NCBI RefSeq assembly: GCF_020103695.1
Contig: NZ_JAHXBF010000003.1
Span: forward strand, 310,001 to 374,000
From: Hyalangium versicolor
GTDB lineage: Bacteria > Myxococcota > Myxococcia > Myxococcales > Myxococcaceae
Direction of reading: 5' to 3'
DNA: 64,000 nucleotides
Shown here: positions 1 through 9,224 of the stretch, piece after piece
Layout of the letters: each line of letters opens with the position of its first letter
Numbering within the stretch: position 1 is the first letter of the stretch
The notes under the pieces: generated by a model
Told to the model about the DNA's origin: nothing
Seen by the model: only the letters and a program-made list of their open reading frames with translations
The model's database searches: none
Program-made: the position numbers and the translations under genes

Positions 1-713
1 CGCCTCCGCCTCCGCCCGATACGCAGACCTGGCCCCCTCCGCAGAAGGCTCGGCCTCCCAATCCGCTGGAGCAGCCGCCGCAGAACGACCCGGCTCCCAC
101 TGCTCCCTCGGAGACGGCCCAGGCTGCGACCGAGCCCACGACCGAGCCTGGCACCCCGGAGCCACCTCCGGAGGACGCCAAGGCCGAAGAGGACTCGAAG
201 AGCGGCGACTCGAAGACCCCGGGGAAGGGGACAGCCATCGCCAAGGCCGGCTCGCCCACGGGCAAGTCGGGCACCTCGAAGACCCGGAGCCCCTCCAAGG
301 GGAGCGAGGCGTCGCCCGGAGCGACGGCCTCCAACCCACAGGGTACGAATTCCCAGGCGCAGACGACCCAGCCCAAGGATCTGCAGTCGCAGTTGGCCCA
401 GGAGCCCAACACCACCGTGGAGGACAATCCCGACGGTGAGGTCGTGGTGCTCGACACGAAGGATCCCCGGAAGATGAAGAAGGCCGGCATCGGCCTGCTC
501 ACCCTCAACACCGTGCCTCGGGCCGCCGTGTTCGACGGCAACACGCTGCTGGGCACCACCCCGCTGGTGAAGGTCCCCCTCCAGGCGGGCACCTATCGGC
601 TGCGCATCCTCGATTCAGATGGCAACAGTCGGGTGTTCTCCGCTCCCGTCATCGTCGCCAAGGACAACAAGTACACGATTACGGTTTCGGACCTCCCGAT
701 GTACACGCAGTAA
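1..713 (+). CDS. C-terminal part of a PEGA-domain protein (5' end outside window)
   Basis: The frame is open from the first bases of the window to the stop at 711-713, so only the C-terminal ~236 residues are present. The first ~130 residues are a low-complexity linker rich in Pro, Ala, Glu, Ser and Lys. The last ~70 residues form a PEGA-type beta domain (LLTLNTVPRAAVFDG, then LLGTTPL and LQAGTYRLRI), usually a surface or periplasmic module. In myxobacteria such tails often follow a Ser/Thr protein kinase and a membrane segment, but that part is not visible, so the kinase is only a guess. The TTG at 393 is an internal codon, not a start. Followed after 89 bp by glyQ. Confidence 0.7.
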   Translation, partial: PPPPPDTQTWPPPQKARPPNPLEQPPQNDPAPTAPSETAQAATEPTTEPGTPEPPPEDAKAEEDSKSGDSKTPGKGTAIAKAGSPTGKSGTSKTRSPSKGSEASPGATASNPQGTNSQAQTTQPKDLQSQLAQEPNTTVEDNPDGEVVVLDTKDPRKMKKAGIGLLTLNTVPRAAVFDGNTLLGTTPLVKVPLQAGTYRLRILDSDGNSRVFSAPVIVAKDNKYTITVSDLPMYTQ

Positions 714-802
714 CGGTCGTCCTTGACGGTCCTGGACCCCCTCACTAGGGTCCGCGCGTCTTCGCCTTCGCTCTCGCCAAGGCATTTCGGGACGCTCCGA
801 CC

Positions 803-1804
803 ATGTACTTCCAGGATCTGATCCTCACGCTCCAGAACCACTGGGCCCGCCAAGGGTGCATCATCGCCCAGCCCTACGATCTCGAGGTGGGCGCCGGCAC
901 CATGGCCCCCACCACCTTCCTGCGCGCGCTTGGCCCCGAGCCTTGGAACGTGGCCTATGTGCAGCCCTCGCGCCGCCCCGCGGACGGCCGCTTCGGCGAG
1001 AACCCCAACCGCCTGTTCCAGCACCATCAGTTCCAGGTCATCCTCAAGCCCGCGCCCAAGAACGTGCAGGAGCTCTACCTGGAGTCCATCCGTCTGGTGG
1101 GCATCGATCCGCAGGCCCACGACATCCGCTTCGTGGAGGATGACTGGGAGTCTCCTACGCTGGGCGCCTGGGGCCTGGGCTGGGAGGTGTGGTGCGACGG
1201 GCAGGAGGTCACCCAGTTCACCTACTTCCAGCAGTGCGGCGGCTTCGAGTGCCGCCCCGTGGCCGCGGAGCTCACCTATGGGCTCGAGCGCCTCTGCACG
1301 TACCTGCAGGATGTGCCGAGCGTCTTCGAACTCGAGTGGGTCAAGGGCGTGAAGTACCGCGAGGTCTTCCACGCCAACGAGGTGGAGATGAGCAAGTACG
1401 CGCTCCACGAGTCGGATCCGCAGATGCTCTTCGCGCTGTTCGACGCGTACGAGAAGGAGTGCAAGCGCCTCATCGAGCGCCAACTGCCGCTGCCCGCGTA
1501 TGACTACGCGCTCAAGTGCTCGCACGCGTTCAACCTGCTGGACGCGCGCGGCGCCATCTCGGTGACGGAGCGCGCCAACTTCATCAAGCGCGTGCGCGAC
1601 AACGCCCGCCTGTGCGCCGAGGGCTACCTGCAGATGCGCGAGCGGCTGGGCTACCCGCTGCTCAAGACGCAGTGGACGGTGGGCGAGCAGCCCCCGGTGC
1701 TCGAGGGCAAGGCGGCCAGCGACTACTGGAACCACGTGAAGCTCAACAAGCCCGTGGAGAAGGCGGAGAAGACGGGGAAGGCGGAGGTGGCTCGTGGCGC
1801 GTGA
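803..1804 (+). CDS. glyQ: Glycyl-tRNA synthetase alpha subunit
   Basis: Catalytic alpha subunit of the bacterial alpha2beta2 glycyl-tRNA synthetase, which activates glycine with ATP and charges tRNA-Gly in the cytoplasm. The 333-residue length is slightly above the usual ~300 because of a Lys/Glu-rich tail. Family signatures are obvious: [17 protein letters not shown] at the N-terminus, [39 protein letters not shown], and [20 protein letters not shown]. The ATG at 803 gives the canonical N-terminus. The stop overlaps the glyS start by 11 bp, as expected for translational coupling of two subunits. Confidence 0.97.
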   Translation: MYFQDLILTLQNHWARQGCIIAQPYDLEVGAGTMAPTTFLRALGPEPWNVAYVQPSRRPADGRFGENPNRLFQHHQFQVILKPAPKNVQELYLESIRLVGIDPQAHDIRFVEDDWESPTLGAWGLGWEVWCDGQEVTQFTYFQQCGGFECRPVAAELTYGLERLCTYLQDVPSVFELEWVKGVKYREVFHANEVEMSKYALHESDPQMLFALFDAYEKECKRLIERQLPLPAYDYALKCSHAFNLLDARGAISVTERANFIKRVRDNARLCAEGYLQMRERLGYPLLKTQWTVGEQPPVLEGKAASDYWNHVKLNKPVEKAEKTGKAEVARGA

Positions 1805-3905
1805 TCTGTTGATCGAGGTGGGCGCGGAGGAGATCCCGGCCTCCTTCATCCTCCCCGCGCTGGAGGACATCCAGCGCGTCCTCACCGAGCGCATGGCCGC
1901 CGCTCGTCTCAAGCACGGAGAGGTCCGCACCTTCGGCAGCCCGCGGCGCCTGGCCATCCTGGTCAAGGACGTGGCGGATGCCGGCGAGGACGTCACCACC
2001 GAAAAGCTTGGCCCGAGCGCCAAGGCGGCCTTCGACAAAGAGGGCAAGCCCACGGTGGCGGCGACGAAGTTCGCCGAGTCGCTGAAGCTCCAGGTGAGCG
2101 AGCTGGGCCGCACCCAGACGCCCAAGGGTGAGTACCTGTCCGCCAAGGTTCAGGAGAAGGGCCGCCCGGCCGCTGAGATCCTCTCGGAGGCGGCGCACGC
2201 GGCGGTGCACGGCATCAACTTCCGCAAGTCCATGCGCTGGGGCGACGTGGATCTGGCCTTCGCCCGGCCGGTGCAGTGGCTGGTGGCGCTGCTGGGCTCG
2301 GACGTGCTGCCCGTGGTGTTCGGTGACGTGAAGAGCGGCCGTACCACGCACGGCCACCGCTTCCTGGCCCCGGGCGCCATCGAGCTGGCCCGTCCCTCCG
2401 ATTACGAGGCGGCGCTGGAGAAGGCGCACGTCATCGCGGACTTCTCCAAGCGCAAGGCCCTGTTGCAGGAGAAGCTGCGCGCGGCGGCCAAGGCCACCGG
2501 CGGCCAGATCCTCGAGGACGAGTCCCTGGTGGATCAGGTGACCAACCTGGTGGAGCTGCCCAACCCCGTGGTGGGCACCTTCGAGGAGCGGCACCTGGAC
2601 CTGCCTGCCGAGGTTCTCGTGCAGGAGATGAAGAGCCACCAGCGCTACTTCTCCATCACGGATGCCAAGGGCAAGCTGCTGCCCCGCTTCATCGCCGTGT
2701 CCAACACTCCAGTGCGCGACGAGAAGCTGTCCCTCCAGGGCTATGAGCGCGTGCTGCGCTCCCGCCTGTCGGACGGCCGCTTCTTCTTCGACGAGGACCG
2801 CCGGACGCCCCTCCTCGAGCGCGTGCCCAAGCTGGCCCGCGTGGTGTGGCAGGGGCAGCTCGGCAGCTACTCGGAGAAGGTGGACCGGTTCCGGGCGCTC
2901 GCCGTGTTCCTGGCGGAGCGCACGGGCAAGAACGATCAGCGCTCCACCATCGAGCAGGCCGCTACCCTGGCCAAGGCGGACCTCGTCACCGGCATGGTGG
3001 GCGAGTTCCCCGAGCTCCAGGGCGTCATGGGCCGCGAGTACGCCCGCGCCGCCGGCGAGCCCGAGGCCGTGGCCCTGGCCGTCTTCGAGCACTACCTGCC
3101 GCGCAACGCGAATGACTCGCTGCCCACGCAGGATCCGGGCGCGCTCATCGGCCTGGCGGACCGCCTGGACACCCTGTGCGGCATCTTCGCCATCGGCAAG
3201 GCGCCCACCGGCGCGGCGGACCCGTTCGGCCTGCGCCGCGCGTGCCTGGCCGTCATCAACGTGGTGCTGGGGCGCGGCTACCGCTTCTCCCTGTCCGCGG
3301 CGGTGGACGAGGCCCTCAAGCTGCTGGAGCCGAAGATCCGCGACATCAAGCGCAAGGCCGGCGAGCCCGCCCCGCGCGAGCAGGTGCTGGAGTTCTTCCG
3401 CGGCCGGCTCAAGGCGCTCTGGGCGGAGGGCAACCGCACGGACGTGGTGGAGGCCGTGCTGTCCGCGGGCTTCGACGACCTGGTGGCGGCGCGCAAGCGG
3501 CTGGAGGCCCTTAGCGGCCTGGTGGGCCGTGCGGACTTCACCCCCCTGGCGGTGGCCTTCAAGCGCGTGGTCAACATCGTGGAGAAGCAGGGCAAGGACG
3601 TGGCCAAGGGGCAGACCAACCCCGAGAAGTTCCGGGACGACCCCGAGCGCAACCTCCATGCCGCCTTCACCCAGGCCCGCGGCAAGGTGGCCGACTACCT
3701 CAAGGCGGACGATTTCTCCGGCGCCCTCAAGGAGATCACCGGCTTGAAGCCCGCCGTGGACACCTTCTTCGACAAGGTCACCGTGATGGCCGAGGACAAG
3801 GAATTGCGCGAGAACCGCGTCCGGTTCCTGGTCGAGATTGGCGCCCTGTTCAACCAGGTGGCGGATTTCTCCAAGATCCAGGCTGAGGCCGCCGCGGCAG
3901 CCTGA
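1794..3905 (+). CDS. glyS: Glycyl-tRNA synthetase beta subunit
   Basis: Beta subunit (703 residues) of the heterotetrameric glycyl-tRNA synthetase, which provides most tRNA recognition. It begins with the family hallmark [19 protein letters not shown], which fixes the GTG start at 1794 inside the 3' end of glyQ. Other recognisable blocks are [28 protein letters not shown], and the HD-like core with [30 protein letters not shown] and ADPFGLRRA. The anticodon-binding-like C-terminus ends [20 protein letters not shown]. Length and order are normal for the family. Confidence 0.97.
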   Translation: MARDLLIEVGAEEIPASFILPALEDIQRVLTERMAAARLKHGEVRTFGSPRRLAILVKDVADAGEDVTTEKLGPSAKAAFDKEGKPTVAATKFAESLKLQVSELGRTQTPKGEYLSAKVQEKGRPAAEILSEAAHAAVHGINFRKSMRWGDVDLAFARPVQWLVALLGSDVLPVVFGDVKSGRTTHGHRFLAPGAIELARPSDYEAALEKAHVIADFSKRKALLQEKLRAAAKATGGQILEDESLVDQVTNLVELPNPVVGTFEERHLDLPAEVLVQEMKSHQRYFSITDAKGKLLPRFIAVSNTPVRDEKLSLQGYERVLRSRLSDGRFFFDEDRRTPLLERVPKLARVVWQGQLGSYSEKVDRFRALAVFLAERTGKNDQRSTIEQAATLAKADLVTGMVGEFPELQGVMGREYARAAGEPEAVALAVFEHYLPRNANDSLPTQDPGALIGLADRLDTLCGIFAIGKAPTGAADPFGLRRACLAVINVVLGRGYRFSLSAAVDEALKLLEPKIRDIKRKAGEPAPREQVLEFFRGRLKALWAEGNRTDVVEAVLSAGFDDLVAARKRLEALSGLVGRADFTPLAVAFKRVVNIVEKQGKDVAKGQTNPEKFRDDPERNLHAAFTQARGKVADYLKADDFSGALKEITGLKPAVDTFFDKVTVMAEDKELRENRVRFLVEIGALFNQVADFSKIQAEAAAAA

Positions 3906-3995
3906 GGAGGGCGGCCGGGCTGACAGCTGTGGAATAGGGGAGTGCCTTTGTAGTTGCTCGGGGCAGGGGTGGTTCCTACACTCCGCCCCCCTCGA

Positions 3996-5402
3996 ATGCG
4001 CCCCCTCCTCCTCATCTCCGCACTGGTCTGGGCGGGGTGTGCCGCGGAATCCGAACCGCAGCCTCCCCCCACCGACCGCTTCGTCTACCCCAGCGGCATC
4101 GTCCACCGTCCCGTGGATGGTTCCGCCAATGGCGCGCTCTATGTGGCCAGCGCCAACTTCGACAAGTGCTTCGACACGGGCGCCGTCATCGCGCTCGACC
4201 TGGATGCCTTGGGTCTGCCCGAGATCGGCGCCCCTGTAGGTGCAGATGGGCCCGCGGAGATCACCGATCTCCGGGTTGCGCCCGAGGCCACCGTGCAGAT
4301 CGAGAGCTTCGCGGGGCAGATGGCCCTGTGGAACCCGCCGACCGGCACGCCCCGCCTCTTCGTCCCTTCCCGCGCCGAGGAGAACTTCCTCCACGCCATC
4401 AACGTCCAGGGGAAGACGAACCTCGAGTGCGTGGGCGGTCTGGGCCGCAACTGCATCCTCGGCGCGCTGTCGCTCACGCGCGACATCCCCGACTCGAAGG
4501 ACGATCTTCCCCGCGCTCCGGCCCCCATCGGGGTGACGGTGGACGCCTCGAACGGGAAGCCTGAGCTGTGGGTGACCCACATCGAGGCCGCGGACTCGCC
4601 CGCTCGCTCGGCCACGAACTTCGACAGTTACGTGCTCCACATCCCGGACGTCGGCGAGGACTCCCTGAGCATCGATGCCTCCGACTTCATCTCGCTGTCC
4701 TCGGGAGGCCTCGCGGTGGGCGGCGCTCATGCGACGGCCATCGGGGATCGCTACGTGTACACCACCGGCCGCTCATTCGTGGCGGCCCAGGTCTCCCAGC
4801 CGGCCAGCTTCCTGCTGCGCCTCATCGACCGCTCGGACACCACCCGCATCCTCGAAACGGGGTTGAGCGCCGTCTACCGGACGCTGGAGGCGCGGGATGT
4901 GCAGCGTGTCTCCCTGGGTGGGGACAAGGACCGCCTCTACATCCTGGCCCGTGCCCCGGACACGCTGCTCATCGTGGACGTGGAGAACGCCAGCGCCGCC
5001 CGGCCGACGTTCCTGGTGGTGAACGCGGTGCCCCTGCCGGACGGAGCCAGCGCCCTCAGTGTCCTGCGCCGCGGTGCTCCGGGCGACGAACTTGTCGCCG
5101 TCACCTGCACCGCGACGACGCGGACGCAGGGCGTGCTGGTCCTCTACGACACGAAGCTGAATCAGGTCGTCCAGCAGGTAGGTGACCTGGGCAGGCAGCC
5201 CTACGGCCTCGCCGTGGATCAGCATGACAATGGGTCGGCGCGGCTCTACGTCACCAACTTCGGCGACGGACGCGTTGCCGTGGTCGACATCCCCAACATC
5301 GCGCGGCCGCAGGAAACACGCCTGGTGGCCTACCTTGGCAAGCGCCAGGGGCGCGACGTCAAGCAGGGAACCTCCACGTGCCAGCAGGAGACTGAGCCTT
5401 GA
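3996..5402 (+). CDS. Lipoprotein with YncE-like beta-propeller repeats
   Basis: A 468-residue predicted lipoprotein. The ATG at 3996 is preferred over upstream codons because it gives a short signal peptide with a lipobox (LVWAGC). The mature part contains repeated strands typical of YncE/SMP-30-type propellers (GALYVASANF, RLFVPSR, RLYILARAPDTLLIVDV, RLYVTNFGDGRVAVVDI). Cysteines are scattered through the chain. Such proteins are often surface or periplasmic binding scaffolds in myxobacteria; no catalytic motif was seen. The stop overlaps the TTG start of the next lipoprotein (TTGA), so the two are probably translated together and may form one complex. Confidence 0.7.
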   Translation: MRPLLLISALVWAGCAAESEPQPPPTDRFVYPSGIVHRPVDGSANGALYVASANFDKCFDTGAVIALDLDALGLPEIGAPVGADGPAEITDLRVAPEATVQIESFAGQMALWNPPTGTPRLFVPSRAEENFLHAINVQGKTNLECVGGLGRNCILGALSLTRDIPDSKDDLPRAPAPIGVTVDASNGKPELWVTHIEAADSPARSATNFDSYVLHIPDVGEDSLSIDASDFISLSSGGLAVGGAHATAIGDRYVYTTGRSFVAAQVSQPASFLLRLIDRSDTTRILETGLSAVYRTLEARDVQRVSLGGDKDRLYILARAPDTLLIVDVENASAARPTFLVVNAVPLPDGASALSVLRRGAPGDELVAVTCTATTRTQGVLVLYDTKLNQVVQQVGDLGRQPYGLAVDQHDNGSARLYVTNFGDGRVAVVDIPNIARPQETRLVAYLGKRQGRDVKQGTSTCQQETEP

Positions 5403-7588
5403 AGCACTTCTTCCTTTGCCTCGCGCTCGGCGCAGGCCTCCTCAGCGGGTGCTCCGACACGCAGAGCATCCAGACGACCGCCGGCCTGTCCGGGACGTAT
5501 GATCTCACCGCCGTCGGCAACTATGTCTTTGCCACCTCCGCGGACCGGAACGAGCTGCGCGTGCTGGACCTCGCCGCCAGCCCCCGCGACTGGGTCCGGG
5601 CGCCCAACCCCATCGAGCCGCTCGCCATCCCCGTGCTGAGGCGGCCGCTCTACCTGGCGCGGGACATCCGCTACGAGACGGACGGTAGCGAGGCCACCGG
5701 CCCCTATATCTACGCTCGCAGCGCCGGCACCGAGGAGATCTCCGTGGTGGCGGCGGTGGAGACGACGGATGAGGGGGAGAAGGCCTACTTCAAGGAGGCC
5801 AAACGCCTGGGCGGGCTCGGGTTCGTCACGGCCTTCGCGGCTCGCGGCGCTCCCAAGGGCGGCAAGAGCGTTCTCTACTTCGCCACCCAGGACGAGTCTG
5901 GCTCGAAGCTCTTCCGGTTGGAGCTGGAGGGACCGGAGGCGCTCATGGCCATGGCGCAGCAGCCCCAGGCCACGGAGATTCCGCTCACCACCCCGCTGAC
6001 GGACCAGTCCGTGACCGCGCTGCTCGTGATGCCCGCTGCCGAGGGGCAGGAGCGCATCGTCGTTGCCACGCGGAAGACGTCCGTGACCGCCGCCAGCGGC
6101 GATCGCACCTACCTGCTGGACCCGGTCAGCGGCGCGGAGTTGGTGGAGTACCAGTTCGGTGGACCCGTGCGCCTGCTGGCCACGCACGCCGCCGTGTCGA
6201 ACCTGCTCCTGGACAAAACGAGCGAGGGCACGACCATTTGCGACCTCGACGACACGCTCCCTCCGAAGGTCGATCTGGCGCACTCGGTGACGACGCTCAA
6301 AGAGGGGACGTACGTCTTCGGAGTGCTGGATGAAAGCGCCTGTACCCTGCTGGACCAGGAGGCTTGCTCGGGCGTCCTTGCCGTCGAAGCCAGCACCGGC
6401 GCGCTCGCCGTGGACTCCACGGAGTCTCCCATGCTCCCCATCCGGGTGGGCCAGGCGCTGCCCACCGGCCTGACGATCGCTGCCGATGCTGACGTGCTGA
6501 TCCGCTGTGACGGCACGAGCACCGTTCAGCGCCGTCCGCTGATCGGCATCGTTCCGGCCTCGGATGGGCGGATCAACATCTTCGATGCGGCCAAGCTGCG
6601 CTCGTTCGATCTCAACATGGCCTACGATGATGGCGCAGGCAATCAGGTCGCCACCGGCAAGCCCGCGGCGACGGGCCAGGCAATCGTCGACAGCACCGGG
6701 GCGGCGAAGACCACCCGAAATACGCCGGCTAACTACATTGGCCTCACCGTCGAGGAGGGGGCCACCCGGGATGACACCTTCCGTGTCATTTACGAGGGCG
6801 CACTGCAGGGCCTCGTGAACCGGCCCGTGACCATGACGGGCCCGGAGACCACGGTACGGTGCGAGGGGACCGACTGCTTCTTCTACGTGGATGCCGACGC
6901 CGTTACGCCTCGGAGTGGGGAAGACTTCTCCATGGTCCGCGTGGGGGACTTCATCTCTCTGTCCAACAGTGAGGGCGCCTGCCCCACGCCCGAGGACTCC
7001 GAACTCCGGGTGCGCACGGCCCAGGTCGGCCCCGTGCCTGATACCTCCCGCTCCGCCGGAGTGCTCAAAACTGGACCCATTCCCGCCGATTGCCCCAATC
7101 CCACGCGCTTCACGGTCCGGGCCGGTGCGCATCATTCAGACGCACAATATCCGCTCGTGGTGTACAGCGACGCCAAGGGCTACCTGGGGCGGATGAAGGA
7201 GGAGAAGAACACGCTGCCCATTCCCGGCGGCTACTACTTCCACCCCGAGGGCTTCAAAGATAACGAAAAGGAGAAGTTCCGCTCGATCAGCGCTGAACTC
7301 CACCTGGACCACCTGGAGGATAAGGACGATCTCAAGCTGGCCCGGGGTGATCAGTTCATCATCACGGCCGTGTCCGGCGTCGTGCCCTTTGCGGCCAATG
7401 TGGACACTGTTACCACGACTGCTGGGCTGACGGCCTACCGACTCCCTGGCCCCGTGGTGCACACCCGAGTGGCAGATACGGATTTTGCCTATATTGCCTA
7501 TCCTTCGGCGGATGGCATTCTTCAGGTCTCCCTCGGCGGCCTGGTGGACAACGCCGCCAACATCAGAGGTCTGGTACCTTTCGAGTAA
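5399..7588 (+). CDS. Large lipoprotein, partner of the propeller lipoprotein
   Basis: A 729-residue protein of unknown function. TTG at 5399 is taken as start because it is followed directly by a signal peptide with lipobox LLSGC and overlaps the upstream stop by four bases. The mature protein alternates short beta-strand segments and contains propeller-like pieces (LTAVGNYVFATSADRNELRVLDL) and several Cys pairs (CEGTDCFFYVD), suggesting an extracytoplasmic disulfide-stabilised protein. I do not recognise a named family. Co-translation with the preceding lipoprotein suggests a shared role at the cell envelope. Confidence 0.6.
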   Translation: MKHFFLCLALGAGLLSGCSDTQSIQTTAGLSGTYDLTAVGNYVFATSADRNELRVLDLAASPRDWVRAPNPIEPLAIPVLRRPLYLARDIRYETDGSEATGPYIYARSAGTEEISVVAAVETTDEGEKAYFKEAKRLGGLGFVTAFAARGAPKGGKSVLYFATQDESGSKLFRLELEGPEALMAMAQQPQATEIPLTTPLTDQSVTALLVMPAAEGQERIVVATRKTSVTAASGDRTYLLDPVSGAELVEYQFGGPVRLLATHAAVSNLLLDKTSEGTTICDLDDTLPPKVDLAHSVTTLKEGTYVFGVLDESACTLLDQEACSGVLAVEASTGALAVDSTESPMLPIRVGQALPTGLTIAADADVLIRCDGTSTVQRRPLIGIVPASDGRINIFDAAKLRSFDLNMAYDDGAGNQVATGKPAATGQAIVDSTGAAKTTRNTPANYIGLTVEEGATRDDTFRVIYEGALQGLVNRPVTMTGPETTVRCEGTDCFFYVDADAVTPRSGEDFSMVRVGDFISLSNSEGACPTPEDSELRVRTAQVGPVPDTSRSAGVLKTGPIPADCPNPTRFTVRAGAHHSDAQYPLVVYSDAKGYLGRMKEEKNTLPIPGGYYFHPEGFKDNEKEKFRSISAELHLDHLEDKDDLKLARGDQFIITAVSGVVPFAANVDTVTTTAGLTAYRLPGPVVHTRVADTDFAYIAYPSADGILQVSLGGLVDNAANIRGLVPFE

Positions 7589-7651
7589 TTGGGCGGGACG
7601 GGAGGCCTCTGCTATCGTTCCCCACCTCTCAGACTTTCCGAGTCGATACCC

Positions 7652-8551
7652 ATGATTGACCAGAACTCCCGCCCCGCTCGCAAGGTTGGAATCGCCGACC
7701 ACCTGTGGGAGACGTTTGAAGAGATGGCCCAGCAGATGGGCTCGGACCGCGACGCGCTGATCAATCAGGCGCTCTTCATGTTCGCGCGGCTCAACGGGTT
7801 CATCGAGGTGGGCAAGCCCGGCCGCGCCGAGACGCCGGCCTCGCTCAACGTGGTGCCCGCCACGCCGCCGCCCCCCGTGCGGCCCTCGGGCGGAGGCCCC
7901 GCGGTGGCCAAGTCCGGGCCGCCGGTGCTCTCCGCGGCGCCCGCGCCCGCCAAGCCCGCCCCCGTTCGCGACGAGCCTCCCTCGCGCCAGCCGCCGCGCC
8001 CGGTGGATGATCGCCCCTCCGCCAACGCCCTGGACAACGATCCGGTCCGCCGCGAAGTGGCCGAGCGCGTGCTGGAGACGGCCGCCGAGCTCGAGCGCCT
8101 CATCAAGGGCAAGAACGAGCCGCCCCAGCCCGTGGATGACGACTCCGTCGAGGAGGATGAGAATCCGCCCGACATGCCCGAGGACTCGGGCCTCCAGAAC
8201 ATGGAGGACGAGGAGCCGCCTCCCGAGGACGAGGAGCCCATGGAGGACGAGCCCCCGGCCGAGGACGAGGGCAGCGCGCTCTTCCTCATCTCCGAGGGCG
8301 GCGATCAGCAGAAGATCGTCAACGATCGCTTCATCATCGGCCGTGGCAAGCACTGCGACTTCGTGATCAACTCCGGCAAGGTCTCCCGCGAGCACGCCGT
8401 GATCATGCGCGAGGGTTCCGAATACTTCATCGAGGACCTGGGGTCCTCCAACGGGACCTGGTTCAACAAGCAGCGCATCAAGCGGCGGAAGGTCGAGGAC
8501 GGGGACGAGTACTTCATCTGCAGCGAGAAGATCCGCCTCGTCATCCGCTGA
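7652..8551 (+). CDS. FHA-domain protein with ribbon-helix-helix-like N-terminus
   Basis: A 299-residue cytoplasmic protein. ATG at 7652 is chosen because it precedes a conserved-looking N-terminal block (RKVGIADHLWETFEEMAQQM, then DALINQALFMFARL) that resembles a ribbon-helix-helix or short helical module. A Pro/Ala/Glu-rich acidic linker follows (residues ~55-210). Residues ~210-299 form an FHA phosphothreonine-binding domain with the expected GRG..CDF, SREHA and DLGSSNGTW motifs. It probably docks onto a Thr-phosphorylated partner from one of the many myxobacterial Ser/Thr kinases. It lies just upstream of the Tad-like genes, which also carry FHA domains, so a link is plausible. Confidence 0.75.
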   Translation: MIDQNSRPARKVGIADHLWETFEEMAQQMGSDRDALINQALFMFARLNGFIEVGKPGRAETPASLNVVPATPPPPVRPSGGGPAVAKSGPPVLSAAPAPAKPAPVRDEPPSRQPPRPVDDRPSANALDNDPVRREVAERVLETAAELERLIKGKNEPPQPVDDDSVEEDENPPDMPEDSGLQNMEDEEPPPEDEEPMEDEPPAEDEGSALFLISEGGDQQKIVNDRFIIGRGKHCDFVINSGKVSREHAVIMREGSEYFIEDLGSSNGTWFNKQRIKRRKVEDGDEYFICSEKIRLVIR

Positions 8552-8590
8552 GCCTCCCGGGGCCTTCTGGGCCCACGGGATGTTCGCCAA

Positions 8591-8620
8591 TTGACGGAAT
8601 GAGGGGCTCCCTGCTTTATT
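8591..8620 (+). promoter_or_regulatory. Possible sigma-70-type promoter for the Tad-like operon
   Basis: TTGACG at 8591-8596 and TTTATT at 8615-8620, separated by 18 bp, lie 36 bp upstream of the prepilin peptidase ATG. The match to consensus is reasonable for a GC-rich genome, but it is read by eye only. Confidence 0.35.
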
Positions 8621-8655
8621 CCAGGAGCCTGGCCGCCGGCTCGGCCAGGTGACGG

Positions 8656-9192
8656 ATGACCCCTGTTCAGACCGCGTTGTGGACAGTCCTGGGAGTGGCC
8701 CTGGTGATCTCGGTGGTGACGGATGTCCTTCGCCACCGGATCCTGGACATCGTCACCTATCCGTTGATGGTGATCGCCCTGGGACTGCGCCTGTGGTCCG
8801 AGGGCGTGGGAGATCTGGAGAAGGGGCTGATCAGCGGGCTGGTGTCGGGGGTGGGGTTGGCGGCGCTGCTGTTGCCCGGGGCGCTGCGGGGGAAGATGGG
8901 GTGGGGAGACGTGAAGTTGATGGGCGGGGTGGGGGCGGTGCTCGGCTTCCCCGCGGTGATGGCGGCCGGGGCTTTCATCTCCCTGGCGGGCGCCTTCCAG
9001 GCCGTGGTGACGATCATCTGGAAGGGCGAAGTCTGGGAGACGATCGCCGCCACCGGGAGACGCTGGGCAATACGGGCCCGATTGCTGCGCGCGGATACCA
9101 CACCCGTGACGCAGCGGCACATCCCCTACGGGGTGGCTATCGCCCTGGGGACGTTCTGGGCCATGTGGTGGCAACAATCCAACTCGAGTTAG
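8656..9192 (+). CDS. A24-family prepilin peptidase (TadV/CpaA-like)
   Basis: A 178-residue integral membrane aspartyl protease of the short TadV/CpaA type, lacking the N-terminal methyltransferase domain of PilD. It would cleave leader peptides of pilin-like subunits at the cytoplasmic membrane face. The two catalytic aspartates are visible: D23 in TDVLRHRILD and D85 in the GxGDVK motif (GWGDVKLMGG). Several hydrophobic helices span the chain. It is followed after 32 bp by the secretin gene, then a CpaF-type ATPase and an FHA protein; this order resembles the Tad-like Kil loci described for contact-dependent prey killing in Myxococcus xanthus. Confidence 0.88.
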   Translation: MTPVQTALWTVLGVALVISVVTDVLRHRILDIVTYPLMVIALGLRLWSEGVGDLEKGLISGLVSGVGLAALLLPGALRGKMGWGDVKLMGGVGAVLGFPAVMAAGAFISLAGAFQAVVTIIWKGEVWETIAATGRRWAIRARLLRADTTPVTQRHIPYGVAIALGTFWAMWWQQSNSS

Positions 9193-9224
9193 CTCGGATT
9201 CGACGCGCAGAGGGGACCCTGACG

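Noticed and set aside
393..713. Short independent PEGA gene starting at TTG 393
   Set aside because: The same frame is open to the left edge with a typical linker composition, so this is the tail of a longer gene.
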